From positions 1 to 16,394 of the forward strand of contig CADCUA010000252.1 of assembly GCA_902805755.1 (NCBI GenBank): 16,394 bases of DNA. The letters run 5' to 3'. Positions 1 through 7,296 of the stretch are shown here, piece by piece. The stretch comes from an uncultured Lysobacter sp. (lineage in GTDB: Bacteria > Pseudomonadota > Gammaproteobacteria > Xanthomonadales > Xanthomonadaceae). The position numbers and the translations under genes were made by a program. Numbering within the stretch: position 1 is the stretch's first letter; the number at the start of each line of letters is the position of its first letter. Below the pieces are notes generated by a model. The model worked only from the letters and a program-made list of their open reading frames with translations, made no database searches and had not been told where the DNA came from.

Positions 1-101
1 AAACGCAGAAGCAGTAGCAGAACCGCAGCCGGCAACCACGGCTGCGACGCTAGCGATCGCCACCTCACCCCAAAACCGCGAGCCCCATCACCCACCGCCC
101 C

Positions 102-128
102 TCAAGTCGCCCCCCGCACCGCCGTTAA
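102..128 (+). promoter_or_regulatory. Sigma-28 (FliA) promoter of the STAS-cheY-cheA-cheW operon
   Basis: A -35 element TCAAG (102-106) is followed by exactly 14 bases and a -10 element GCCGTTAA (121-128). This matches the flagellar sigma-28 consensus for gammaproteobacteria (TMAAG-N14-GCCGWTAA) almost perfectly. The -10 lies 32 bases before the ATG at 161, which fits a short leader. The same architecture recurs before three other genes here, so chance is unlikely. Transcription start was not determined. Confidence 0.82.
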
Positions 129-160
129 CCCTCTCGAACACCCCGGTCGAGAGGCCCGCC

Positions 161-463
161 ATGACTGCCCTAGCCCTGCAATCCGATCTCGGCATCCAGT
201 GCGTCACCGAACTCCAGGAAGCGCTCATGGCGCACCTGGAAGACGAAGGACCGCTCGCGCTCGTCGGCGACCAGGTCCAGCGCGTGCACACGGCCGGCCT
301 GCAACTGCTGCATGCGTTCGTGCGCGAACGTGCAGCACGCGGGTGCAGCACCACGATTACCGCCGCTTCGCCGGCACTTGCCGCCGCGGCCCGCCAGCTT
401 GCGCTGGCGGTCAGCCTCGGTGTCGATTCCCCCCAGCCTGAAGTTTCCGGAGAAACCGCGTGA
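161..463 (+). CDS. STAS-domain protein (chemotaxis-associated, anti-sigma-antagonist fold)
   Basis: A 100-residue single-domain protein. The pattern is that of STAS proteins: a buried strand near PLALVGDQVQRV, then a TAGLQLL segment (T44-L50) starting the helix, and a late LAVSLGVDS strand-loop. In SpoIIAA-type STAS proteins the switch Ser/Thr sits at the start of this helix. T44 or a neighbour would be the equivalent, but the match is loose. STAS proteins of this size often precede cheY-cheA in gammaproteobacterial chemotaxis clusters, where their function is poorly defined. The ATG at 161 is chosen because AGAGG (150-154) lies six bases upstream and a sigma-28 promoter ends at 128. The frame is open upstream to the window edge, but that part is proline-rich and contains the promoter. 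The stop overlaps the cheY start by four bases (GTGA), implying translational coupling. Confidence 0.8.
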   Translation: MTALALQSDLGIQCVTELQEALMAHLEDEGPLALVGDQVQRVHTAGLQLLHAFVRERAARGCSTTITAASPALAAAARQLALAVSLGVDSPQPEVSGETA

Positions 464-825
464 GCGCCCAGTTGTTGATCGTCGACGATTCCACCTCCAT
501 GCGTCAGATGGTCGCGTTCGCGCTGTCGTCGGGCGGCTATACCGTGAGTGAAGCCGAGGACGGCCAGGCCGCGCTCGACATCGCGAAGACGCGCCGCTTC
601 GATGCCGTCGTCACCGACGTCAACAAGCCGCGCATGGACGGCATCGAACTCATCCGCCATCTGCGCCAGTTGCCCGACTACCGCTTCACCCCGTTGCTGA
701 TGCTCACCACCGAGTCGGGCACCGACAAGAAGCAGGAAGGGCGCGCTGCCGGTGCGACCGGCTGGCTTGTCAAGCCGTTCGATCCCGAGCAGCTGCTCAA
801 CACCGTCCGCAAAGTCCTGGCCTAA
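460..825 (+). CDS. cheY: CheY-like single-domain response regulator
   Basis: A 121-residue receiver domain with no output domain. All hallmark residues are visible: acidic pair D9/D10, phospho-acceptor D53 in VVTDVNKPRMDG, the T83/T84 switch position in MLTTES, and K105-P106. It should accept phosphate from CheA and carry the signal to the flagellar motor or another target. Translation starts at a GTG (460) embedded in the stop of the STAS gene, so the two are probably coupled. CheA begins about 110 bases downstream. The usual DVNMP loop reads DVNKP here, a minor variation. No CheZ-type phosphatase gene follows it. Whether it is the motor-binding CheY or a second, cluster-specific one cannot be told from this window. 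Confidence 0.93.
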   Translation: MSAQLLIVDDSTSMRQMVAFALSSGGYTVSEAEDGQAALDIAKTRRFDAVVTDVNKPRMDGIELIRHLRQLPDYRFTPLLMLTTESGTDKKQEGRAAGATGWLVKPFDPEQLLNTVRKVLA

Positions 826-935
826 GCCGCGTGACGATGTCACCGCCAGGCATCGCACGCTGCGCAATCCCGCCGTTCTCCGCCGCACGCGCCTCGAACG
901 CGTGCAGCCCGTTTAGCAGCTGCAGGTAAGCCCCG

Positions 936-2921
936 ATGGACATGTCCCAGTTCCACGCAGCATTCTTCGAGGAAAGCCGCGAAGGATTGGCCGCCATGGA
1001 ATCCGGCCTGCTCGGCATGGAGTCGGGCAACTGCGACGGCGAGACGATCAACATCATCTTCCGCGGCGCGCATTCCATCAAGGGCGGCGCGGCGACGTTC
1101 GGCTTCAAGCACGTGGCCGAACTGACGCACATCCTTGAAACACTGCTGGACGAAGCGCGTGCCGGCAAGCGCGTGCTGGACGGCGATGCGATCAGCGTGC
1201 TGCTCGCGTCCGTCGACGTGCTGCGCGACCTGCTGGAAGTCGCCGAGAACGGCGGCAACGTCGACGAGCTCGCGCTCAGCCACGCCCGTGCGGAACTCGA
1301 GCGCGTCCTGTCCGGCCAGGCACAGGCCGTCGCCAAGCCCGCCGCGCGCGCGCCGGAAGGCGTGCCCGAGCACTGGGACATCTATTTCGCACCGGCGCCG
1401 TCGCTGTTTCTCAGTGGCAACGATCCGCTGCGCATCCTGCGAGAGCTTGCCGACCTGGGCGAAATGCAGGTCACCTGCATCGACACCGCGCTGCCGGCAT
1501 TCGGCACGTTCGATTCGCTGCAGGCGTTCCTGGCGTGGCAGCTGCGGCTGCCGGGCACGGTCAAGCAGGCCGCGATCAAGGAAGCATTCGCCTGGGTTGA
1601 AGACGAGTGCGAGCTGAGGATCGAAGCGGTCGGGGTGCGCGCGGCTGCGCCGGAACCGCTCGCCGCACCCGCTCCTGCAGCTGTCGAAGCACCGGCAGCG
1701 GCAGCGGCAGGCGCACCGCAGCAGCAGCGCACCACCGACAACGATGGCTCCCTGCGCATCGCGACGTCGAAGATCGACGCGCTGATCAACCTGGTCGGCG
1801 AGCTGGTCATCACGCAGGCGATGCTGCGCCAGCGCACCGAAGGGCTGGATCCGGTCCAGTTCGAATCGCTGCTTACCGGCATCGAACAGCTCAGCCGCAA
1901 CAGCCGCGACCTGCAGGAAGCGGTGATGAGCGTGCGCATGCTGCCGGTGGAATTCGCGTTCTCGCGCTTCCCGCGCATGGTGCGCGACCTGTCCGCGCGC
2001 CTGGGCAAGAAAGTGCGTCTGCGAACGTTCGGCGAGGCGACCGAGCTCGACAAGGGCATGATCGAGAAGATCGTCGATCCGCTCGTGCACCTGGTGCGCA
2101 ACGCGATCGACCACGGTCTCGAGATGCCCGATGAGCGCAAGGCCTCGGGCAAGGATGACACCGGTACGATCACGCTGACCGCGCAGCACCAGGGCGGCCA
2201 CATCCTGATCGAGATCACCGACGACGGCCGCGGCATGAACCGCGAGCGCATCCTTTCGAAGGCGCGCGAAAAAGGCCTGCCGATGCCGGAAAACCCGACC
2301 GACGGCCAGGTCTGGGACTTGGTATTCGCACCGGGCTTTTCCACCGCGGACGCCGTGTCGGACCTGTCCGGCCGCGGCGTCGGCATGGACGTGGTCAAGA
2401 AGAACATTCTTTCGCTCGGCGGTGCGGTGGAAATCCGCAGCGCCGCGAACAAGGGCAGCACGATCTCGATCCGCCTACCGCTCACGCTCGCCATCCTCGA
2501 CGGCATGACCGTCGCGGTCGGCGACGAGGTGTTCGTGGTGCCGCTCAACACCGTGATCGAATCGCTGCAGCCCACGTCCGCCGATATCCGCACCGTGGCG
2601 AACGAGGCCCGGCTGGTGCGCGTGCGCGACGACTACCTGCCGCTGCTGGACCTGGCCGGGCAATTCGGCCTGCCACGCACGCAACGCCAGACCGACGGTG
2701 GCGCGCCGATCGCGGTCGTGGTCGAAAGCGACGGCCGGCGCATCGCGCTGGAAGTCGATGACCTGCTCGGCCAGCAGCAGTTCGTGATCAAGAACCTCGA
2801 AACGCATTACCGACGCGTGGCCGGCGTGTCCGGCGCGACGATCCTCGGTGACGGCCGCGTCGCGCTGATCGTCGATGCCGGCGGCCTGTCGCAGGCCAGC
2901 CGCCTGCCGGCTGCCGCGTAG
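936..2921 (+). CDS. cheA: Chemotaxis histidine kinase CheA
   Basis: A 661-residue chemotaxis kinase with the full domain series. The P1 HPt domain (about 1-105) carries phospho-acceptor H46 in AHSIKGGAATFGF. A P2-position module at about 146-235 starts with HWDIYF and includes a GNDPL segment; it does not look like E. coli P2. An Ala/Pro-rich linker (about 235-265) precedes the P3 dimerisation helices (about 270-330). The P4 ATPase shows the N box around N389 (HLVRNAIDHG), the G1 box D429-G433 (DDGRG) and the G2 box G479-D485 (GRGVGMD). The P5 CheW-like domain is about 525-655. It autophosphorylates in receptor-CheW arrays and phosphorylates CheY and CheB. The ATG at 936 has AGG at 924-926; a second ATG two codons later is a weaker alternative. 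The gene looks intact. Confidence 0.96.
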   Translation: MDMSQFHAAFFEESREGLAAMESGLLGMESGNCDGETINIIFRGAHSIKGGAATFGFKHVAELTHILETLLDEARAGKRVLDGDAISVLLASVDVLRDLLEVAENGGNVDELALSHARAELERVLSGQAQAVAKPAARAPEGVPEHWDIYFAPAPSLFLSGNDPLRILRELADLGEMQVTCIDTALPAFGTFDSLQAFLAWQLRLPGTVKQAAIKEAFAWVEDECELRIEAVGVRAAAPEPLAAPAPAAVEAPAAAAAGAPQQQRTTDNDGSLRIATSKIDALINLVGELVITQAMLRQRTEGLDPVQFESLLTGIEQLSRNSRDLQEAVMSVRMLPVEFAFSRFPRMVRDLSARLGKKVRLRTFGEATELDKGMIEKIVDPLVHLVRNAIDHGLEMPDERKASGKDDTGTITLTAQHQGGHILIEITDDGRGMNRERILSKAREKGLPMPENPTDGQVWDLVFAPGFSTADAVSDLSGRGVGMDVVKKNILSLGGAVEIRSAANKGSTISIRLPLTLAILDGMTVAVGDEVFVVPLNTVIESLQPTSADIRTVANEARLVRVRDDYLPLLDLAGQFGLPRTQRQTDGGAPIAVVVESDGRRIALEVDDLLGQQQFVIKNLETHYRRVAGVSGATILGDGRVALIVDAGGLSQASRLPAAA

Positions 2922-2987
2922 TGCGCGACGCACCCCATTCCCTGTACCCGCCCGCGCATCGCGCGAGGCACGCCGTGAGATGCCGAC

Positions 2988-3482
2988 ATGATTAATGCCG
3001 CCCGCAACACCCAGGACGCCAGCGAAATGGCCGGCGAATTCCTGACTTTCACTCTCGGCAGCGAGGAGTACGGCGTGGAGATCCTCAAGGTGCAGGAGAT
3101 CCGCGGCTACGACTCCGTGACCCGACTGCCCGGCGCGCCGGACTTCATCAAAGGCGCGATCAACCTGCGCGGCACCATCGTGCCGGTGGTCGACATGCGC
3201 CTGAAGTTCGAACTGCCGCAGGTCACCTATGACGACACCACGGTGATGATCGTGCTCAACGTCGCCGACCGCATCGTGGGCGTGGTCGTTGACAGCGTGT
3301 CCGACGTGATCGCGCTGAACGCCTCCCAGGTGCGTCCGACCCCGGACCTGGGCGGCGCGATCGATCGCAAGTTCCTCACCGGCATCGGCGTGGTCGAAGA
3401 CCGCATGCTGGTGCTGCTGGACATCGAGCGCCTGATGACGAGCGCGGAGATGGGCCTGGTGGACGAGGCGATCGCCGCCTGA
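2988..3482 (+). CDS. cheW: Coupling protein CheW
   Basis: A 164-residue scaffold that links receptors to the P5 domain of CheA. The sequence follows CheW closely: a leading strand EFLTFTLGSEEYGVEI, then VQEIRGYDSVTRLPGAPDFIKG, then AINLRGTIVPVVDMR, and the later GVVVDSVSDVIAL strand. The C-terminal helix region LVLLDIERLM is present. The start at 2988 has a GTGAGA stretch (2975-2980) at usable ribosome-binding distance. The gene lies 66 bases after cheA and is the last in the operon, followed within 30 bases by a strong terminator. A second CheW at the right edge of the window is clearly diverged from this one. Confidence 0.95.
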   Translation: MINAARNTQDASEMAGEFLTFTLGSEEYGVEILKVQEIRGYDSVTRLPGAPDFIKGAINLRGTIVPVVDMRLKFELPQVTYDDTTVMIVLNVADRIVGVVVDSVSDVIALNASQVRPTPDLGGAIDRKFLTGIGVVEDRMLVLLDIERLMTSAEMGLVDEAIAA

Positions 3483-3511
3483 GTCGAAGCACCGTCAGAA
3501 CAGTTCGACAG

Positions 3512-3540
3512 CGACCGGCTACAGGCCGGTCGTTTTGTTT
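3512..3540 (+). terminator. Intrinsic terminator after cheW
   Basis: A perfect 8-base-pair stem, CGACCGGC (3512-3519) with GCCGGTCG (3525-3532), has a 5-base loop and is followed by TTTTGTTT (3533-3540). It sits 30 bases after the cheW stop and closes the first operon, so the receptor downstream needs its own promoter. Confidence 0.92.
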
Positions 3541-3774
3541 CCGGCTTTCGGGCGACGGTTCGACACTTCAGGCGACCGGCACCCGTCACCGTGCGATCGG
3601 TGATCGGGGATCGAAGCTGGAGAGTCCAACATGCGCATGCGAGCTGATCGCGCGGCATAAAGCGCCTGCTGCAACTGCACCGTGGATGTTGCGATGGTCG
3701 CGTCCCCGATCGCAGGCCCAGGCTCCACGTCGATGCATGGGCACGCGCCGGTCGCGTTCGCCTCTCACGAGGCC
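3541..3774. other. Intergenic stretch between two facing terminators, no gene seen
   Basis: Together with the flanking terminators and the TonB-like gene's 3' region, this makes up the 430 gene-free bases at 3483-3912. Only short open frames occur on either strand, with no recognisable protein pattern and no good ribosome-binding site. A TAAAG at 3658-3662 is not followed by a sigma-28 -10 at the right distance. The run around 3593-3615 repeats GATCGG-like hexamers loosely. No tRNA, CRISPR or insertion sequence was recognised. Confidence 0.6.
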
Positions 3775-3814
3775 GAAAACAAGAGCGCCCCGCCTTCAAT
3801 GAAGGTCGGGGCGC
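3775..3814 (-). terminator. Intrinsic terminator of the TonB-like gene
   Basis: On the minus strand a 13-base-pair GC-rich stem forms between 3814-3801 and 3797-3785, with a single bulged base (3806) and a 3-base loop. It is followed by TCTTGTTTTC (3784-3775). The plus-strand side lacks a T tract, so termination is expected for minus-strand transcripts only. It lies about 100 bases after the TonB-like stop. Confidence 0.85.
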
Positions 3815-3912
3815 AGTTCGGCATGCGGCCCGCGCATCGCGCGTCGACCGCTCAATGTCACGGCACGGCCAGCCGCAGCGCAGGGCGCCGCGGCGCAGCC
3901 GCCACGCCGGGC

Positions 3913-4224
3913 TTACAGCGAGAAGTCGAGGCGGACCTTGCCGCGACCGCCGCCCGGGCCGAACGTCCACTGCTTGACCGCTTTCACGGCCGCGGACTCG
4001 AACGTGCGCGAGGGCTTGGCGTTCACGACGGAGACGCTCTCGACCTTGCCGGTCGCGTCGACGGTGAATTCCACTTCGACAAAACCATTCGTGCCCGCGC
4101 GTGCCGCGGCCGGCGGATAGACAGGCTCGACACGCTTGAGCGGCTTGAGGTCGGCCGAGGCCGGCGCTGCGAAGGAAGCGGCGAGGAATGCCGCGGTCAA
4201 AGCGATGAGGGTGATGCGACGCAT
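3913..4224 (-). CDS. Secreted TonB C-terminal-domain protein
   Basis: A 103-residue protein. Residues 1-24 form a signal peptide (MRR, a hydrophobic Leu/Ala core, then PASA before DLKP). The rest is a TonB C-terminal domain: RVEPVYPPAAARAGTNG, then the FVEVEFTVDATGKV strand, SVVNAKPSRTFESAAVKAV and KQWTF. In full-length TonB an N-terminal anchor binds ExbB/ExbD and a Pro-rich spacer crosses the periplasm; both are absent, so classical energy transduction is unlikely. The open frame extends upstream, but ATG 4224 is preferred because the signal peptide starts there, GGAG lies just upstream, and a sigma-28-like promoter ends at 4255. It is transcribed divergently from the receptor. Its inferred flagellar-type control hints at an envelope or motility role, which is not proven. 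Confidence 0.8.
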   Translation of the reverse strand: MRRITLIALTAAFLAASFAAPASADLKPLKRVEPVYPPAAARAGTNGFVEVEFTVDATGKVESVSVVNAKPSRTFESAAVKAVKQWTFGPGGGRGKVRLDFSL

Positions 4225-4254
4225 GGGAGCGCTCCGGAGCGGGTTACATCCATC

Positions 4255-4281
4255 ACAACGGCGCCGGATGCGCTTCCTTGA
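4255..4281 (-). promoter_or_regulatory. Sigma-28-like promoter of the TonB-like gene
   Basis: On the minus strand TCAAG (4281-4277), 14 bases and GCCGTTGT (4262-4255) match the sigma-28 layout seen at the other che promoters here. The -10 ends 30 bases before ATG 4224, almost the same distance as for the STAS gene (32) and the gene at 12102 (31). The last two -10 bases differ from the consensus. Confidence 0.6.
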
Positions 4282-4404
4282 GTGGCTTTCGGCCGCTGCG
4301 TATCGATACCGTGACGCCTGCACGCCTGACGTATCCCAACCCGGGAAAAGCGTGCGCGCGGTAACGCTTCGGACATGCGGTGCGAAGCGAACCGGACGCC
4401 GCCG

Positions 4405-4431
4405 TAAAGATTCGCCTGCGGCCGCCGATGC
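4405..4431 (+). promoter_or_regulatory. Sigma-28-like promoter of the receptor-GGDEF/EAL-cheRDB operon
   Basis: TAAAG (4405-4409, extended TAAAGATT), 14 bases and GCCGATGC (4424-4431) match the enterobacterial TAAAGTTT-N11-GCCGATAA form at 13 of 16 positions. It is 45 bases before the receptor ATG at 4477, which has its own GAGG (4468-4471) five bases upstream. The terminator after cheW makes a separate promoter necessary here. Confidence 0.72.
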
Positions 4432-4476
4432 CAAGAGGGTCAAACCCGACCCGGCTCCTCCTGGATTGAGGCCTGC

Positions 4477-7164
4477 ATGTCACTTTCTTCTTCCGCGCTG
4501 ATCGACCGCCTGATGACGCCCGCCACGCGTCTGATGGCGCGCCTGTCGTTCCTCAACAAGGCGATCGTCATCGGCCTGTCATTCGCCCTCACCTGCGCGG
4601 TACTGGCGGGTTTCATCGTGGTGCAGACGCAGCGCGACATCGCTGCGGCCCGCCTGCAGGGATCGGCGGTAAAGCCGCTGGCCGCCCTGCACCATGCGAT
4701 GACGGCAATGCAGCGCCACCGCGAGGCGGTTGTACGCCAGGCATACAACGATGCGTCGCAGATGGCCACGCTGCCGGCATTGCGCGCGGACGTGGACAAG
4801 CAACTCGCGCAGGTCGAGGCGTGGCAGGACGAGCAGCTGGAGGACCGGCCGCTGGAAAAATCGCTGACAGCAGTGCGGTCCGCCTGGGCCCAGACCCAGG
4901 CCAAGGCGGCCGACGCCGCTGCCGCGTCGAAAGTGCACGATGCAGCCCTGCGCCAGGCGCGGTTGCTCACCAAGGCCGTTGAAGGCAACAGCGGTCTTGC
5001 ACTGGCCGAGGACCCCGCCACCTTCTATGTCGGCCGCGCGGTCACCGAGTGGCTGCCGCTGCTGGCGGAATATTCGGCACGCGAGAGCGTCGTCGCCATG
5101 CGCATCTTCGGCGAAGGCTCGGTGTGGGCCGAGGATCGCGCTGAGCTGGCCTCGACCGGCAACATGCTCGCGTTCCTTGAAGATCGCATGACGCTCAATA
5201 TCGCCTCGATCAAGGCCGACGCACCCACGGTCGCAGCAAGAATCGGCGGCCCGATGACCGGCGCGATGAAGGCTTCGGACGTGCAGGGCGCGCTGATCAA
5301 GGCCAAGGCGCTGGACGCCGACGTGCCGGAAATGCCGGTGGCCGGGATGGCCACGCATGCGAACGTCACCCGCGTGGCGATGCTCGCCGCGATCAAGGCC
5401 GCCGATGATGCGCTGCTCGCAGCGACCGACGCGGAAATCACCGAACTGCGCAACAAGGCATTGACCATCGGGCTGATCTGCGTGCTTGCGCTGATGCTCT
5501 CGGGTTACCTGTTCATCGGCTTCAGCCGCAGCACGCGTGATTCGCTGGCGGTGATCAAGCAGTCCGCAGAGATGCTGGCCGTCGGCCAGTTCCCGGAGAA
5601 GGTGTCCGTGCACAGCCGCGACGAGCTGCGCGACATCGGCAACAGCATCGAACAGGCCGTTGCCAGCCTGCGCCAGTTCGCCAGCGCCCAGCGTGCGATG
5701 TTCGACGCCCACCAGGCAGGGCAGATCGACGAACGGCTGGACACCGAGGCGTTTCCGGGTTCGTTCGGCGTCATGGCCGATGAAACGAACACGCTGGTCG
5801 GCTCGCACATCGAAGTGAACAACCGCATCATCGAGATCGTCAGTGCGTATGCACGTGGCGACCTGTCCACCGATATCGAACGCTACCCGGGCAAGAAGGC
5901 GGAAATCACCGCCGCCGTGGATTCGGTCAAGGCCGGCATGCAGGCGATCAACGCCGAGATCAAGTCGCTGGTCGATGCCGGTGTCGCCGGCGACCTCAGC
6001 CGCCGTGGCGATGCCGAGCGCTTCGCGTTCGTGTACCGCGACATCATCGAGTCGCTGAACCAGCTGATGACGACGGCCGACCACGGCATGAGCGAAGTCG
6101 GCAACCTGCTTGCGGCCGTGGCTGACGGTGACCTCGGCCGCCGTGTCGAGGTCGCGTTGCCGGGCCAGTTCGGCGTGCTCGCCGACAACGCGAACCGCAC
6201 CGTCGACCAGCTCACGCAGGTCGTCAGCGAGATCCGCGGCAGCAGCGATTCGATCAACTCCGCCGCCGGCGAGATTGCCGCGGGCAATAACGACCTGTCG
6301 CAGCGCACCGAGCAGCAGGCGGCGTCGCTAGAGGAGACCGCTTCGTCGATGGAAGAGCTCACCTCGACCGTCAAGCAGAACGCCGACAACGCACGCCAGG
6401 CGAACCAGCTGGCGATGGGTGCGGCCGATGTCGCGTCGAAGGGTGGCGAGGTGGTCGGCCGCGTCGTGCAGACGATGAGCGAGATCAACAACTCCTCGAA
6501 GAAAGTCGCCGACATCATCAGCGTGATCGATGGCATCGCGTTCCAGACGAACATCCTCGCGCTGAACGCGGCCGTGGAAGCGGCGCGCGCCGGCGAGCAG
6601 GGCCGCGGCTTCGCGGTGGTCGCGGCCGAAGTGCGCAACCTCGCGCAGCGCAGCGCGAACGCGGCGAAGGAAATCAAGCAGCTGATCAGCGATTCGACCG
6701 TCAAGGTCGAGGAAGGCAGCAAGCTGGTCGACCAGGCCGGGCGCACGATGGCCGAGATCGAGGCCAGCGTGAAGCGCGTGACCGACATCATCGCCGACAT
6801 CTCCGCGGCCTCGGCCGAGCAGAGTTCGGGCATCGAGCAGATCAACCAGGCAATCACGCACATGGACGAGGGCACGCAGCAGAACGCGGCGCTGGTCGAG
6901 GAAGCCTCGGCCTCGGCGCGTGCGCTGGAGCAGCAGGCCGAACAGCTGGTGCAGACGGTCGCGGTCTTCCGTATGGCGCAGCCGCAGGCCGTGGCCGTGG
7001 CCACGCGTGGACCGGCAACGACGCGCGCATCGTCCGAACCCGTGCGTCGTGCACCATCGGCTCCGGTCGCACCGGCCGCCGCGGCCCGCGCCGCGCGCAG
7101 GCCGCGCACATCGACCGCCAGCATCGCCATGCCCGCCGGCGATTCGAACTGGCAGGAGTTCTGA
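4477..7164 (+). CDS. Methyl-accepting chemotaxis receptor with tandem HAMP array and NWQEF tail
   Basis: An 895-residue transmembrane receptor. TM1 is about 29-50. A roughly 280-residue, apparently all-helical periplasmic sensor follows; it includes MQRHREAVV, which recalls NIT/HBM-like sensors, but no ligand can be assigned. TM2 is about 329-350. Five HAMP-type units follow, with signatures at about G370, G415, G461, G505 and G551, spaced 44-46 residues. The signalling hairpin (about 580-820) has Tsr-like methylation helices ([20 protein letters not shown]) and the conserved tip from F689 ([20 protein letters not shown]). An Ala/Pro/Arg-rich flexible linker leads to NWQEF (891-895), which fits the xWxxF tether for CheR/CheB known from E. 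coli receptors (NWETF). The closest parallel known to me is Aer2/McpB of the P. aeruginosa che2 cluster, also poly-HAMP, though Aer2 lacks a periplasmic domain like this. Confidence 0.94.
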   Translation: MSLSSSALIDRLMTPATRLMARLSFLNKAIVIGLSFALTCAVLAGFIVVQTQRDIAAARLQGSAVKPLAALHHAMTAMQRHREAVVRQAYNDASQMATLPALRADVDKQLAQVEAWQDEQLEDRPLEKSLTAVRSAWAQTQAKAADAAAASKVHDAALRQARLLTKAVEGNSGLALAEDPATFYVGRAVTEWLPLLAEYSARESVVAMRIFGEGSVWAEDRAELASTGNMLAFLEDRMTLNIASIKADAPTVAARIGGPMTGAMKASDVQGALIKAKALDADVPEMPVAGMATHANVTRVAMLAAIKAADDALLAATDAEITELRNKALTIGLICVLALMLSGYLFIGFSRSTRDSLAVIKQSAEMLAVGQFPEKVSVHSRDELRDIGNSIEQAVASLRQFASAQRAMFDAHQAGQIDERLDTEAFPGSFGVMADETNTLVGSHIEVNNRIIEIVSAYARGDLSTDIERYPGKKAEITAAVDSVKAGMQAINAEIKSLVDAGVAGDLSRRGDAERFAFVYRDIIESLNQLMTTADHGMSEVGNLLAAVADGDLGRRVEVALPGQFGVLADNANRTVDQLTQVVSEIRGSSDSINSAAGEIAAGNNDLSQRTEQQAASLEETASSMEELTSTVKQNADNARQANQLAMGAADVASKGGEVVGRVVQTMSEINNSSKKVADIISVIDGIAFQTNILALNAAVEAARAGEQGRGFAVVAAEVRNLAQRSANAAKEIKQLISDSTVKVEEGSKLVDQAGRTMAEIEASVKRVTDIIADISAASAEQSSGIEQINQAITHMDEGTQQNAALVEEASASARALEQQAEQLVQTVAVFRMAQPQAVAVATRGPATTRASSEPVRRAPSAPVAPAAAARAARRPRTSTASIAMPAGDSNWQEF

Positions 7165-7177
7165 TCCACGTCCCATG

Positions 7178-7203
7178 CGCCCGCCCGGATCATCGGGCGG
7201 GCG
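7178..7203 (+). other. Perfect 10-bp hairpin after the receptor gene
   Basis: CGCCCGCCCG (7178-7187) pairs with CGGGCGGGCG (7194-7203) around a 6-base loop, 14 bases after the receptor stop. No T tract follows, so a classical terminator is unlikely. It may lower read-through or protect the receptor transcript so that receptor is made in excess over the downstream enzymes. Confidence 0.6.
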
Positions 7204-7296
7204 TCCGCGTTCCAGCACCGCCCTGCTGCACACCCGTCGCTGCGCAGTCGCTTTCTCGGCTGCCCGCACACGGCCGATCCACCCCGAAGCCAGACG

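Noticed and set aside
2..160. In-frame open extension upstream of the STAS protein to the window edge
   Set aside because: The extension is proline-rich and contains the sigma-28 promoter, and the ATG at 161 has a good ribosome-binding site.
840..2593. Long minus-strand open frames opposite cheA
   Set aside because: They are composition-driven shadows of a GC-rich gene; they show no domain pattern, while the plus strand encodes an unmistakable CheA.
7254..7280. Possible fifth sigma-28 promoter before the GGDEF/EAL gene (TCTCG, 14 bases, GCCGATCC)
   Set aside because: The -10 half and spacing are good, but the -35 matches only three of five bases and the -10 ends just 16 bases before the ATG. 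Kept as a weak possibility only.
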